This document shows positions 33,990-43,020 of a DNA stretch of 64,000 bases, piece by piece. Below the pieces are notes generated by a model that did no database searches, was not told where the DNA came from, and worked only from the letters and a program-made list of their open reading frames with translations. Positions within the stretch are counted from its first letter, which is position 1. Every line of letters begins with the position of its first letter. The position numbers and the translations under genes are program-made. This DNA comes from Gottfriedia sp049568075 (GTDB lineage Bacteria; Bacillota; Bacilli; Bacillales; Bacillaceae_G), in assembly GCA_049568075.1 (NCBI GenBank), contig CP144911.1, one strand, 5' to 3'.

Positions 33990-34415
33990 ATGGAAACATC
34001 TAAAAAAGTAACAGTAAAAGCAACGATTAAAGCATCAATCGAAAAAGTATGGGAATTTTGGACAGAACCTGAACATATTAAAAAATGGAACAGTGCTTCA
34101 GATGACTGGCACACACCTATTGCAGAAAATGACTTACGTGTTGGTGGGGAATTCCGTTCAAGAATGGAAGCAAAAGATGGCAGCTTCGGTTTCGACTTTG
34201 GTGGAATTTATGATGAAGTAAAAAAATATGAGGTAATTGCATATACTCTAGGTGATGGAAGAAAGGTTAATATCACATTTAGTGGTAAAGGAAACGAAAC
34301 GGAAGTAATTGAAACATTCGATCCTGAGACAACTAATCCTGTTGATTTTCAACAACAAGGTTGGCAAGCAATTCTAGACAATTTTAAAAAATATGCAGAA
34401 CAAACAAATATGTAG
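33990..34415 (+). CDS. SRPBCC / AHA1-domain protein (YndB-like)
   Basis: 141 residues with the START-like lipid-binding fold: SIEKVWEFWTEPEHIKKWN near the N-terminus, GGEFRSRME in the middle and GWQAILDNFKKY in the C-terminal helix that closes the cavity. GAGGCGG before ATG 33990 decides the start, although the frame opens at 33945. Such proteins bind small hydrophobic molecules, and the ligand is unknown. A terminator follows. Confidence 0.83.
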   Translation: METSKKVTVKATIKASIEKVWEFWTEPEHIKKWNSASDDWHTPIAENDLRVGGEFRSRMEAKDGSFGFDFGGIYDEVKKYEVIAYTLGDGRKVNITFSGKGNETEVIETFDPETTNPVDFQQQGWQAILDNFKKYAEQTNM

Positions 34416-34425
34416 GTAGAAACAC

Positions 34426-34456
34426 AGAGAATGGTTTTTGAGAATCATTCTCTTTT
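34426..34456 (+). terminator. Hairpin terminator
   Basis: AGAGAATG (34426-34433) pairs with CATTCTCT (34446-34453), then seven T. Confidence 0.8.
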
Positions 34457-34590
34457 TTTGGCTTATCAGAATTATAAATAGAAAGATTTAAAAAAAGAAA
34501 CTATGGAATCATGCGACTTCAAATTCAATAGTTGAAGATTATGAGCTACAATATGTGGCTTTTTTTAGTATCTGAAATTCTATGTAAAAA

Positions 34591-34635
34591 AGCAAAAATC
34601 CCCCAAATTACAAAGCTAGAAATATTAGATACAAT
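34591..34635 (+). promoter_or_regulatory. Promoter with a conserved upstream block
   Basis: AGCAAAAATCCCCCA leads into ATTACA (34607-34612), a 17-base spacer and TACAAT (34630-34635). A nearly identical block stands at 45977-46021 before an unrelated gene. It is proposed as the promoter of the gene at 34684. Confidence 0.5.
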
Positions 34636-34683
34636 AAACTTAATATTTTAATTAGGCTTATCAGCGAAATGGGGGTTAATTAA

Positions 34684-35295
34684 ATGAAGTATTACTCAAA
34701 AGACTGGTACAACAAAATGCAGGTATATGGTTTCTTGTTGTCCTTTCCAGAAACAAAAGAAGAATGGGATGAATCCATTAAGAATTTTGAATTAAATGGA
34801 AGAGATTATATTAAAAACCGTAAAGAAGACTTAGAAATTTTAAAAAATGATTTACTAAAATTCCTTCCTGAGCCGTTCCATCAATATATTAATGATGGGT
34901 CACTGAATACATCTTATCCATCAGAAAAACTTAGAAATATGATAAATAATTGGAAGGACGAATACAACCAGCAAATGGAGGAACTTGATAAGGAGTATCT
35001 ATCAAATTATAACTCGAGTAAAGATTTACATCCATTAAGCACTGTAAAATTAAATGAAATTTCATTACATGATTCAAATGTAAAATCTATTGAAAATCCT
35101 ACAAACGATACATTTGTTATCAATTTAGATTGCGAGGGCGGATTTAATGATTTTTCTGAAATCAAACTCACTTTTATGGGAGTTAAAGAAATAAGTATGC
35201 CTGAGAATATTAAAGGTGGTTTTTGGCTTTATGATGAAGTTTATCCATCAAAATTAGGTTTTGAACTTCATGTCCTTTTTTACATCCCGTTATGA
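34684..35295 (+). CDS. DUF4085-like hypothetical protein
   Basis: 203 residues, soluble. The start MKYYSKDWYNKMQ and the pattern of acidic helices followed by a beta-rich C-terminal half (LHDSNVKSIE, then LDCEGGFNDFSEIKLTF) match my recollection of DUF4085 proteins of Firmicutes. A GGGGG site precedes the ATG. It is monocistronic, and no function is known. Confidence 0.6.
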   Translation: MKYYSKDWYNKMQVYGFLLSFPETKEEWDESIKNFELNGRDYIKNRKEDLEILKNDLLKFLPEPFHQYINDGSLNTSYPSEKLRNMINNWKDEYNQQMEELDKEYLSNYNSSKDLHPLSTVKLNEISLHDSNVKSIENPTNDTFVINLDCEGGFNDFSEIKLTFMGVKEISMPENIKGGFWLYDEVYPSKLGFELHVLFYIPL

Positions 35296-35436
35296 AATTT
35301 AAGATTGTAGCTGAAGATATAGTAGTCGAAGGAAAGAATCTTTAGAAAATAATGGTATAATCGAAGTACAGAAAATATGTAATATTAAAGAAATTCCTTA
35401 TTGAAATAACACAAAGGGAGAAAAATTGTACTAAAT

Positions 35437-35464
35437 TAAAAAGGCTACTATGGTAGCCCTTTTA
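35437..35464. terminator. Bidirectional terminator
   Basis: AAAAAGGCTAC and GTAGCCCTTTT arms around TATG. It serves the minus-strand exported protein gene. Confidence 0.75.
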
Positions 35465-35475
35465 ATTATCTTGAC

Positions 35476-36318
35476 CTAGTTAATGCTTGAAAACAAAGGA
35501 TCGATATTCACTTTCCATGGAGAGATAGGTGACGTTCTCACAAAGGTAAAAGAAAGTTTGGTCCTTATTCGACCCTTATCTTTTATAAAGAGATTAACCT
35601 CAACTGGGATTTCAGTTTCTAAAGAAGATGACTCTGTCTCCTTTGGTTGGGGCAAAGTCCACTGTATTGCTTCTATTTTTTTTATTTTCTTTAGATCTTT
35701 TTTAATATTTTTTTGATTACTTATGGCAATTTTTTTAACCAAGCCTTTATCTTGGTTTTTAATAGAAACGAATAATACATTTAGCAGTTGGGAAGGTGGT
35801 TGGTTGTTCATATATTCATTAATCTTTCCAGCAGCTTTAAGGATCATCACATAATGAGATAAATCTGCTTTACCTGTCCGATGTGTCGTGCTTCCCATAA
35901 AATGAATGCAAAAATGACCACAGAAACCATTTGGAAGTGAACCTGCACCATGTGGCATACCGTGCATGGAGGCAGGGATTAGGTTTTCATCAGCTAAAAT
36001 TAATACAGCTCTTCTTCGCCAACTCCAGTTCCCATCGTATATTTCCTTCATTATCCTTGTATCTTCTCTCGTTAATGGCTGAACATCTGCATGCCTACTA
36101 CCAGCTCTTCGTTGTACATTAAAGCTCTTACCACTTTCTACATCGATTACAGTGAACAACGAGTATTTTGGGATTATTTTGTTAACAGCTTCCCAATCCT
36201 GAATTTCTATTTGAAAGCTAATTGGGGGGAGTACTGGTTTGTCTGTCTTAGCGTAAGTAAAATCTGCAAAGCAAATTAATGAAAGTGACATAATAACAAT
36301 AAAAAAAACTTTTTTCAC
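35476..36318 (-). CDS. Exported protein of unknown function with an NGFCGHFCIHF motif
   Basis: 280 residues with an N-terminal signal peptide (cleavage likely after FTYA). Residues about 55-180 form a conserved core: TVIDVESGKSFNVQRRAGS, RHADVQPLTREDT, NWSWRRRA, HGMPHGAG and NGFCGHFCIHFMGSTTH. The clustered His and Cys look like an active or metal site and faintly recall L,D-transpeptidases. The C-terminal 100 residues are basic and less conserved in look. I have seen this type of protein annotated only as hypothetical in Bacillus and Paenibacillus. The GTG start has a distant GGAG site. Confidence 0.65.
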   Translation of the reverse strand: MKKVFFIVIMSLSLICFADFTYAKTDKPVLPPISFQIEIQDWEAVNKIIPKYSLFTVIDVESGKSFNVQRRAGSRHADVQPLTREDTRIMKEIYDGNWSWRRRAVLILADENLIPASMHGMPHGAGSLPNGFCGHFCIHFMGSTTHRTGKADLSHYVMILKAAGKINEYMNNQPPSQLLNVLFVSIKNQDKGLVKKIAISNQKNIKKDLKKIKKIEAIQWTLPQPKETESSSLETEIPVEVNLFIKDKGRIRTKLSFTFVRTSPISPWKVNIDPLFSSIN

Positions 36319-36651
36319 AGCTAAAAATCAACTCCGATGTTTAGTAATTGATAACATCTATTTTGTGTTATTTTTTAGAAAAAAAAGCTAATAAAAATTT
36401 GGAAATAAAAGAGAATTAGTTTTTTTAGTGCATTACTCATACTTAACTAGATACTTCTTATTAAATTCTTATTGAACTAACGAATAATTAGTTGCACAAC
36501 TTGACCGACTTAAGTCGATTTTTTTGGAACTAACAATCAGTTAAAGTGAATAATCAAACATAATTGAATTAACTAATAAATATCTTATGGTAGAAATGGG
36601 ATTAAATGTAAAATTGATCTTTTCCGCCCTTTTTATATCCCCTAAGTGGAA
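36319..36651. other. Intergenic region with a composite dispersed repeat
   Basis: AACTAA/TTAGTT at 36475-36493, then the palindrome CGACTTAAGTCG at 36506-36517 with seven T, then GGAACTAAC...GTTA at 36526-36546. The remainder is AT-rich and holds nothing that I can name. Confidence 0.5.
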
Positions 36652-36698
36652 TTGACAGAGGAAGATGCATAATATATTATAAGTGAGTAACTCACTTA
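36652..36698 (+). promoter_or_regulatory. Promoter with TetR-type operator
   Basis: TTGACA (36652-36657), a 17-base spacer and TATTAT (36675-36680) are followed at once by the palindrome TAAGTGAGT-A-ACTCACTTA (36680-36698). The TetR regulator encoded as the second gene of the operon is the likely ligand, giving autorepression. Confidence 0.75.
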
Positions 36699-36732
36699 CC
36701 AAATAAAAGATATTAGAAAGGAATAACTCAAA

Positions 36733-37764
36733 ATGACAAAATCCAATATTTTACCCGATATCTTTTTTCGTAAATTTAATCAATGGAAAAATGAAAAGAA
36801 GTTAGAAATTAATACTGAATATATGATCAATGAAGAAAAGTATGTAACAATTGGGGGGATTGATCAATGGATTACAATTCGAGGGGAAGATAAAAGAAAC
36901 CCTGTTCTTTTATTGATTCATGGTGGTCCCGCCTCAACTTATACAATTTTTAGTTCTTTAATACGTCCTTGGGAAAAGGATTTTACAATTGTTCAATGGG
37001 ATCAGCGAGGTGCAGGAAAAACTTTTAAAAGAAATGGGAAAGAAGGCTGTGGTAAAATTACATTACACCAGTTGGCAGAAGATGGAATTGAATTAAGTTA
37101 TCTTATTTGCAATGAACTTGAGAAAGAAAAAATTATTTTGGTTGGAAGTTCCGTCGGTAGTCTTATAGCTACATTAATGATAAAGGAAAGGCCAAATCTC
37201 TTTTATGCGTATGTGGGGACTGATCAAAACTGTTTTGATTATGAAAATAGTGCATATCAATTGGCCATTGATGCCTTGTCTGATGCAGGGAATACGAGGG
37301 GACTAAAGAAATTTTCAGAACTAGGACCAGATCAAACAAAATGGACAAAAAAAGATTATGATAAAAGAAATCAGATATTAGTAAAATCTATAAAAAATGT
37401 GCCTAATATGGTAATGGACCTTATTTTACCTTCTATGCTTTCATCACCACAACATAATATTAACGATCTTTTCGATTTTTTTAAAGGGATGAAATTTTCG
37501 GGGGAACAATTGTTTAACGAACTAATGAATTTTAATTATGGACGGTTAGGAACAGTATTTTCAATTCCTTTCTTTATTTTTCAAGGAGATAATGATATTA
37601 TAACTCCTACCAAAAATGCAGAACGATTTTTGCAAGAAATCGAAGCACCTTTAAAAGAATTTATTTATATAAAAAACGCTGGACATTTAGCATGCTTTAC
37701 TAGACCTGAGCAGTTTTTACAAGAATTAATAAAAAGAGTAAGACCATTAGCAATTATAAATTAA
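36733..37764 (+). CDS. Alpha/beta hydrolase, prolyl-aminopeptidase (S33) type
   Basis: 343 residues. The oxyanion block HGGPASTY, WDQRGAGKTF and the nucleophile elbow GSSVGS (Ser near residue 138) are typical of proline iminopeptidase-like hydrolases. The C-terminal FQGDNDIITP and NAGHLA supply Asp and His of the triad. It sits behind an operator and is followed by a TetR regulator, so it may degrade or modify the inducing compound. The substrate is unknown. Confidence 0.82.
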   Translation: MTKSNILPDIFFRKFNQWKNEKKLEINTEYMINEEKYVTIGGIDQWITIRGEDKRNPVLLLIHGGPASTYTIFSSLIRPWEKDFTIVQWDQRGAGKTFKRNGKEGCGKITLHQLAEDGIELSYLICNELEKEKIILVGSSVGSLIATLMIKERPNLFYAYVGTDQNCFDYENSAYQLAIDALSDAGNTRGLKKFSELGPDQTKWTKKDYDKRNQILVKSIKNVPNMVMDLILPSMLSSPQHNINDLFDFFKGMKFSGEQLFNELMNFNYGRLGTVFSIPFFIFQGDNDIITPTKNAERFLQEIEAPLKEFIYIKNAGHLACFTRPEQFLQELIKRVRPLAIIN

Positions 37765-37793
37765 GTAAGAATGTATAAATTGGAGTGAGTAAG

Positions 37794-38372
37794 TTGTTAC
37801 CAAAAGATAATAATCAACAAACTGATCGAAAGGTGCTAATAAAACAATCTGCATTGAAAATTTTTGCATTGAATGGTTATAAAAATACGAAAACAAGTGT
37901 AATTGCATCTGAAGCAAATGTTAGTGAAGGTTTAATTTTTCGCCATTTTCAATCTAAGGCAGAGTTGTTTTTTCAACTTATTGAAGGATTAATGATTGAG
38001 TCTCAAAGTGAGCTAAGTTCATTGCAGTTTTTCCAGGGAACGCCTTACCAACTATTAGAATTATTAACTGAAAAAATGTTAGACGAAAATCATAAGTATG
38101 CATTTATGATTATTCAACAAGCAAGGAAAAACACCGAAGTACCAGAAAAAGTGACTGAATTATTATCAAAATATTCACCTGATTATTTAATTGATTTACT
38201 AATTCCAATATTTATAAAAGGACAAGAAATTGGTGAATTCATAAAGGAAGATCCACGAAAAATATTAGTATGGTATTTCAATGTGATAAATAGTTTAACG
38301 ATTCAAGATCTAGTTGATAATAAATTTGGTTTACCTACTACTGATTTTTTGATGAAAATGTTAAAGGCTTAA
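37794..38372 (+). CDS. TetR/AcrR family transcriptional regulator
   Basis: 192 residues. The N-terminal helix-turn-helix reads ALKIFALNGYKNTKTSVIA, ANVSEGLIFRHFQSKAELF, and the rest is a helical ligand-binding domain. TTG 37794 has GGAG eight bases upstream; a GTG at 37785 overlaps that site. It is the second gene of the hydrolase operon and probably represses it through the palindrome at 36680-36698. Confidence 0.87.
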   Translation: MLPKDNNQQTDRKVLIKQSALKIFALNGYKNTKTSVIASEANVSEGLIFRHFQSKAELFFQLIEGLMIESQSELSSLQFFQGTPYQLLELLTEKMLDENHKYAFMIIQQARKNTEVPEKVTELLSKYSPDYLIDLLIPIFIKGQEIGEFIKEDPRKILVWYFNVINSLTIQDLVDNKFGLPTTDFLMKMLKA

Positions 38373-38409
38373 TTGGTGAACTAAAAATTCTCAGTAATAA
38401 GAATACTTT

Positions 38410-38438
38410 AAGGTTGTCTAATTAGGCAGCCTTTTTTT
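38410..38438 (+). terminator. Hairpin terminator
   Basis: AAGGTTG and CAGCCTT arms (one G-T pair) followed by seven T. Confidence 0.75.
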
Positions 38439-38566
38439 AGTCCAAACACAACTTTTTATTTAAAGAGTTTCTAAATGAAAAAAAATACCATAATTGAAAT
38501 AAATATGGATATTTAAGTCAATTTATTCAAAAAATACTCTTATGCCAAACCTAGTAAGAGGAATCT

Positions 38567-39787
38567 ATGAAAAAAATCTTAAAATTCATATTTAAAACTT
38601 TAGTACTCCTATTTTCACTATTGGTCATCTTATTTGCTTTAAATGAGATTGAAATGGAGAAAGCTCAAAAAAAGAATATTTTTGCTGAAAAGCCAATAAC
38701 TTATCCAATGGGACATAGTGATTTGTCGATTTATACGAACGGAAGGAAGTTAAATAACCAATTATTTCATGATATTCGGAATGCAAAAAAGGAAGTGCAT
38801 ATCTACTTTTTTTCAGTTTCGAATGACCGTGTTTCACATGAATTTTTAGATGTCTTAAAAAAGAAGAGTGATGAAGGAATTCCAGTTTATTATGCTGTTG
38901 ATCGTCTTGGTGGAATTTTATTAGAACGGAAAGAAAGAAAATCTTTAATCGATCATGGGGTACATTTTACCTATTTTAATAAACCGCAATTATCCTATTT
39001 TTTTGCATCGATAAATAACAGAAATCATCGTCGGATGACGATTATCGATGGGGAAATTGGCTATATTGGTGGATTCAATATAGGTAAAAAGTATATAGAT
39101 GAAAAAAAAGGATTAAAACCGTGGGAAGATGTTCAGCTTAGATTAGTAGGTAGCGGTGTTGAAGGCTTAGAAAAACAATTTGTACATGATTGGAGAAAAA
39201 ATTCAGACCAAAAAATTACTCAAATGGAGATCAGTAAAAAAATTGGGAGAAGCCAGCATCAATTTGTTTCTTATACTAAAATAGGAATTGAGCAAGAATA
39301 TAGTAAATTGTTTAAACAAGCAAAGCAGTCTATCACAATTTATTCTCCTTATTTTATACCGAATAATAAAGTGATTTGGGATTCTTTATTAGATGCAGCA
39401 AATAGAGGGATTGAAGTAAAAATACTATATTCGCATAAGTCAGATGCACTTCTAGTACAACAAGCAGCATTTCCATATATTAAGCAATCTTGGAAAAATA
39501 ATATAAAAGTATATGGGTTTAAAAAAGGTATTTTTCACGGTAAAGTAATTAAAATTGATGATCAAGTTCTTATGATTGGCACTACAAATTTTGATTCCAG
39601 GTCATTTCATTTAACGGATGAAATGAATTGTTATATATATGATCAACAATTTATCAAGCAGGTAGAACCAGAATTAGACGATGTATTTAATCATGCATTT
39701 GAAATTACGCCAACTTATATTAAAAATTTACCTTTTAAAGAAAAAATAAAAGAAAAAATAGCGAAAGTATTTGAGTTTTATTTATAG
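38567..39787 (+). CDS. Phospholipase D-like cardiolipin synthase (ClsB/YwjE-like)
   Basis: 406 residues with one N-terminal membrane segment (about residues 8-24) and two PLD motifs. The first, NHRRMTIIDGEIGYIGG near residue 158, has Arg where HxKxxxxD expects Lys. The second, HGKVIKIDDQVLMIGTTNFDSRS near residue 325, is canonical. It would join phosphatidylglycerols into cardiolipin at the membrane. Length and single membrane anchor resemble YwjE rather than ClsA. The start codon has AGAGGAATCT upstream. Confidence 0.82.
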   Translation: MKKILKFIFKTLVLLFSLLVILFALNEIEMEKAQKKNIFAEKPITYPMGHSDLSIYTNGRKLNNQLFHDIRNAKKEVHIYFFSVSNDRVSHEFLDVLKKKSDEGIPVYYAVDRLGGILLERKERKSLIDHGVHFTYFNKPQLSYFFASINNRNHRRMTIIDGEIGYIGGFNIGKKYIDEKKGLKPWEDVQLRLVGSGVEGLEKQFVHDWRKNSDQKITQMEISKKIGRSQHQFVSYTKIGIEQEYSKLFKQAKQSITIYSPYFIPNNKVIWDSLLDAANRGIEVKILYSHKSDALLVQQAAFPYIKQSWKNNIKVYGFKKGIFHGKVIKIDDQVLMIGTTNFDSRSFHLTDEMNCYIYDQQFIKQVEPELDDVFNHAFEITPTYIKNLPFKEKIKEKIAKVFEFYL

Positions 39788-39915
39788 GGCAAAAAACTAG
39801 TTGTACTGTATTTTTATTTAAAGAATACAATAAAAAAATAATGAAAGGTTAATCAAGAAAATTGGTTAATCTTTTTTTATTTTTGAAAATTTATAAAAAT
39901 ACAATTGATTTTATA

Positions 39916-39941
39916 ATTATTCATAATTATAATGAAGAATA
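39916..39941 (+). promoter_or_regulatory. Possible arginine-repressor (ArgR/AhrC) operator
   Basis: TTCAT (39920-39924) and ATGAA (39932-39936) flank AATTATA in an AT-rich palindrome, with ATTATTCAT extending one arm. This resembles ARG boxes and stands 30 bases before argC. Confidence 0.4.
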
Positions 39942-39966
39942 TAATTTTATAAAAGGGGATCTTAAA

Positions 39967-40998
39967 ATGAAAGTCGGTATTATGGGGGCAACCGGATATG
40001 GTGGTCTTGAACTCGTAAGATTACTATCAATGCATCCGGAAATAAGCGGTATGAATTTTTATTCAACATCAGATTATACGGAAGATTTGTCTACGTATTA
40101 TCCACATTTAGCTACTAGTACTAGTGGGGCAATAAAAAAGTGGAATAAAAATAAATCTGTTTCAGAAAATGATATTTTGTTCTTTGCTACACCACATGGA
40201 GTTAGCAGTGAACTAATGGAAGAAATCGATTTTTCGAAAACAAAATTGATTGATCTATCTGGAGATTTTCGATTAAAAAAAGAAGAAACATACCAAAAAT
40301 GGTATAAACATACACATCCTTGTTTTTCAAAAACGAATCAATTTACCTACGGACTATCTGAACTTAATCGAGAAGCGATCAAACAATCCAATAATATTGC
40401 TAATCCAGGATGTTATCCAACAGCAACGCTGCTCGGAGTCGCGCCATTATTAAAGGCAGGAATTGTAGCGAAAAATTCAATTATAGTAGATGCTAAATCT
40501 GGAATTTCTGGTGCTGGAAAAACGGCTAATCAAACGACTCAATTTATGAATCGAAATGAAAATTTAACAGCCTATAAAATTACTGAACATCAACATATAC
40601 CTGAAATTGAACAATTTATCGGATCAATTGATTCAACACAGGATTTTATAACTTTTACACCACATTTAATTCCAATGACAAGAGGAATTTTGTCAACAAT
40701 TTATGTTACTTCAACACGTGAAATTAGTAACGAAGAATTAAAAGAAATCTATAACCAAAGTTATGAAGATTCCTATTTTGTGAGAGTAAGAGACAAAGTA
40801 CCTTGTACAAAAGATGTTTATGGTTCAAATTTTTGTGATTTATACGCTACTTACGACAAACGCACAAATCGAATCACGATCGTTTCTGTCATTGATAACC
40901 TTGTTAAGGGAGCGGCTGGGCAAGCAATTCAAAATATGAATTTAATGTTAGGTTTGCCAGATGAAACAGGTTTACAATTTACACCAATATTTCCATAA
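39967..40998 (+). CDS. argC: N-acetyl-gamma-glutamyl-phosphate reductase
   Basis: 343 residues. It reduces N-acetylglutamyl phosphate in arginine synthesis. The Rossmann start GIMGATGYGGLELVRLL, the catalytic Cys block NPGCYPTATLLG (near residue 145) and GISGAGKTA are diagnostic. AAAAGGGGAT precedes ATG 39967; the open frame begins earlier at 39862 without a site. It is the first gene of argCJBD. Confidence 0.95.
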   Translation: MKVGIMGATGYGGLELVRLLSMHPEISGMNFYSTSDYTEDLSTYYPHLATSTSGAIKKWNKNKSVSENDILFFATPHGVSSELMEEIDFSKTKLIDLSGDFRLKKEETYQKWYKHTHPCFSKTNQFTYGLSELNREAIKQSNNIANPGCYPTATLLGVAPLLKAGIVAKNSIIVDAKSGISGAGKTANQTTQFMNRNENLTAYKITEHQHIPEIEQFIGSIDSTQDFITFTPHLIPMTRGILSTIYVTSTREISNEELKEIYNQSYEDSYFVRVRDKVPCTKDVYGSNFCDLYATYDKRTNRITIVSVIDNLVKGAAGQAIQNMNLMLGLPDETGLQFTPIFP

Positions 40999-41011
40999 GG
41001 AGAGATAAAAG

Positions 41012-42235
41012 TTGATAACTAAAGAAAAGAATATAAAAAAAATAAATGGAACAATTACATCACCAAATGGTTTTTATGCTAGTGGAGTTCATGCTGGACT
41101 ACGTTATAAACGTAAAGATTTAGGATTAATTTATTCCGAGAAACCAGCATCAGTTGCGGCAGTTTATACATTAAATTTATTTCCAGCTGCACCAATTGCG
41201 ATTACAAAAAAGAGTATTGCATATAGTAATCAGCTACAAGCAGTTGTAGTAAATAGTGGTTGTGCAAATGCATGTACAGGTAAAAAAGGAGAAGATGATG
41301 CCTACTTAATGAGAGCATGGTGTGCTGATCACCTTAATTTACCAGAGCATTTAGTCGCAATCGCATCGACTGGTGTAATCGGTGAATATTTAAAAATGGA
41401 TCGTTTAAAGAGCGGCATTGACAAGTTAACGGTCGGTAATAAGTTGGAAGATGGAGAAGATTTTGGTCAGGCAATCTTAACGACAGATACTGTAATAAAA
41501 ACGACTTGTTATGAAGTATTGATTAATGGAAAGATTGTAACGATTGCTGGGTCTGCAAAAGGTTCTGGAATGATTCATCCAAATATGGCAACTATGCTTG
41601 GTTTTGTGACAACTGATGCTACGATTAGTTCTGGTCAGTTACAGACCTTATTAAAAGAAGTGACAGATAAGACATTTAACCAAATTACAGTTGATGGAGA
41701 TACTTCAACAAATGATATGGTATTAGTTATGGCAAATGGAGCAATTGAACATGAGGAATTAACTGAAAGTCATCCAGATTGGGCAAATTTTGTAGCTGCA
41801 TTTCAATTAGTTTGTGAAGACTTGGCTAAAAAGATTGCTAGAGATGGTGAAGGGGCAACTAAGTTAATTGAAGTAAATGTAAATGGAGCCTCAAGTCTAA
41901 AAAATGCAAATCTAATTGCTAAAACAATTGTCGGATCAAATCTAGTAAAAACAGCTGTTTATGGTGAAGACGCTAACTGGGGAAGAATTATTGGTGCCAT
42001 TGGATATAGCGGGGTCGAAGGGGAATTTAATCAAATCGATATTTCCATTAATGGTGTAACAGTATTATTTGGTAGTAAACCAGTTGAGTTTAATGAAGAA
42101 GAGGCTAAAATTGCTTTGAAAAATGAGATTATTTATATCGATGTCCATTTACATGAAGGAGATGCACTTGGTACTGCATGGGGCTGCGATTTAACTTATG
42201 ATTATGTGAAAATAAATGCAAGCTATCGCACATAA
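41012..42235 (+). CDS. argJ: Bifunctional ornithine acetyltransferase / N-acetylglutamate synthase
   Basis: 407 residues. It recycles the acetyl group between acetylornithine and glutamate. The autocleavage site HPNMATMLGF (Ala-Thr near residue 193) splits the chain into two subunits, and the new N-terminal Thr is catalytic. NSGCANACTG and VDGDTSTNDM are family blocks. The TTG start has AAGGAGAGA upstream, 13 bases after argC. Confidence 0.95.
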   Translation: MITKEKNIKKINGTITSPNGFYASGVHAGLRYKRKDLGLIYSEKPASVAAVYTLNLFPAAPIAITKKSIAYSNQLQAVVVNSGCANACTGKKGEDDAYLMRAWCADHLNLPEHLVAIASTGVIGEYLKMDRLKSGIDKLTVGNKLEDGEDFGQAILTTDTVIKTTCYEVLINGKIVTIAGSAKGSGMIHPNMATMLGFVTTDATISSGQLQTLLKEVTDKTFNQITVDGDTSTNDMVLVMANGAIEHEELTESHPDWANFVAAFQLVCEDLAKKIARDGEGATKLIEVNVNGASSLKNANLIAKTIVGSNLVKTAVYGEDANWGRIIGAIGYSGVEGEFNQIDISINGVTVLFGSKPVEFNEEEAKIALKNEIIYIDVHLHEGDALGTAWGCDLTYDYVKINASYRT

Positions 42236-42249
42236 GGGGGAAATAAACA

Positions 42250-43020
42250 TTGGAAACAGTAGTTATTAAACTTGGTGGCAGTTTAATCCATAACTTATCT
42301 AATACATTCTTTGAAAATATAAATCAATTAAAAATGGGTGGTAAAAAAGTCATCCTTGTTCATGGAGGGGGGCCACTTATAAATAACTTATTATTAAAGT
42401 TTTCAATTCCAGTTGAAATGGAAGACGGCATTCGTAAAACTTCATCCGAAGTTTTAGAAATTGTCGAATATGTGCTAAATGGAAAAATTAATAAAGATTT
42501 AACGATTATTTGTAATCAATATAATATTAAAGCGATTGGTCTATCAGGATGTGACAATCTATTACTGGAAGCTTCACTTTATAATAAGGGAAAATTAGGT
42601 TGGGTTGGAGAAATTGAGGATGTAAATACGAATCTATTAAATTTACTACTTAATAATGATTATGTACCAGTTATTTCGCCTGTTGGAGTGGATAAAATTG
42701 GCCAAAAATATAATATTAACGCAGATGAAGCGGCAAAAAGTATTGCCAAGGCAATGAATGCGGAACTACTCTGCTTTATTACAAATACAAATGGTGTTTT
42801 AGATCTAGAACAGAAATTGATTGAAAAGATTACGCCTAGTGAAGTTGATAAATTAATTGATGAAAAAACAATTTATGGTGGAATGATTCCTAAAGTTACA
42901 AGTGCCTTAAATGCATTAAATGTAGTAAATTCAGTGGCAATTGTTGGTGAGAATTTCTTTAATGAAAATGGAACGATTAACGGTACAGTATTTACAAAAG
43001 GAGTTGTGTTAAGTGAGTAA
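42250..43020 (+). CDS. argB: Acetylglutamate kinase
   Basis: 256 residues of the amino acid kinase family. IKLGGSLI at the N-terminus, VHGGGPLINNLL near residue 40 and NINADEAAKSIAKAM are typical. The ATP-side block is TNTNGVLD, and the last motif is GGMIPKVTSAL. The TTG start has an AAGGGGGAA site. It overlaps argD by eight bases. Confidence 0.94.
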   Translation: METVVIKLGGSLIHNLSNTFFENINQLKMGGKKVILVHGGGPLINNLLLKFSIPVEMEDGIRKTSSEVLEIVEYVLNGKINKDLTIICNQYNIKAIGLSGCDNLLLEASLYNKGKLGWVGEIEDVNTNLLNLLLNNDYVPVISPVGVDKIGQKYNINADEAAKSIAKAMNAELLCFITNTNGVLDLEQKLIEKITPSEVDKLIDEKTIYGGMIPKVTSALNALNVVNSVAIVGENFFNENGTINGTVFTKGVVLSE

